Shown here one piece after another: positions 63,793 to 64,000 of a stretch of DNA of 64,000 bases (the stretch's first letter is position 1; each line of letters opens with the position of its first letter). The DNA is from Chaenocephalus aceratus (taxonomy: Eukaryota; Chordata; Actinopteri; Perciformes; Channichthyidae). The notes beneath the pieces are model-generated. The model ran no database searches. It saw only the letters and a program-made list of their open reading frames with translations, and was not told where the DNA came from. The stretch is taken from assembly GCA_023974075.1 (NCBI GenBank), contig CM043789.1, forward strand, positions 42,750,832-42,814,831, written 5' to 3'. The translations under genes and the position numbers were made by a program.

Positions 63793-64000
63793 GTGAGGAC
63801 GAGGACTCTCTTTCATACTCCGCGTAATTAATATTAATGATTGTGAAACGGGCTATTACACCTACATCAACAACATCAACAACATCAACAACAGAGTAAC
63901 TTTGTAATATATTCAGGACAAAATACTAAATACAGAAGCGTGTTTTTGGTACATTTTGTATCCTCCTGCCTGAAAAACGAAAAAATATTTTACAAAACAG

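Overview
This is vertebrate nuclear DNA, almost certainly from a ray-finned (teleost) fish. One large gene fills the window: the 5' part of an integrin alpha-subunit gene on the + strand, identified as integrin alpha-5 (itga5, the fibronectin-receptor alpha chain). I placed 25 coding exons between 358 and 63792, all with GT-AG introns. They encode the signal peptide, the seven-bladed beta-propeller with its calcium loops, the thigh domain, calf-1 and the first part of calf-2. The remaining calf-2, transmembrane and cytoplasmic exons lie beyond base 64000. The reading frame is consistent across 24 of the 25 exons, giving about 876 residues so far against about 1049 for the whole human protein. 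The one break is in exon 22, where a single base appears to be missing near 61541. This is either an assembly or sequencing error or a null allele.

The rest is intron, and the introns are crowded with teleost-type repeats. I see hAT-like DNA transposons with 8-bp target duplications (2332, 6899, 18522, 20015, 39406, 51423), one of which keeps a BED zinc finger. There are PIF/Harbinger-like inverted-repeat elements (26589, 47398, 48933) and a dispersed family whose ends lie on TTAA (11510, 17575, 41805, 44562, 47110, 53365). LINE tails (one an L2-type reverse-transcriptase fragment at 46037-46735), tRNA-derived SINEs, and CA, CAA, TAA and ATCT microsatellites make up most of the remainder.

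Four minisatellites stand out. A 37-bp repeat forms about 102 copies in intron 2 and about 51 copies in intron 20, each time inside a copy of the same transposon. A 57-bp repeat (about 38 copies, intron 17) sits inside a TTAA-flanked element and seems to have grown from that element's own sequence. A 21-bp repeat (about 10-11 copies, intron 20) lies about 90 bp before exon 21. Intron 17 also holds duplicated copies of the exon 17 3' edge and donor site.

I see no second protein-coding gene, structural RNA gene or CRISPR-like system. The long open frames over the tandem repeats are artefacts of repeat lengths divisible by three.
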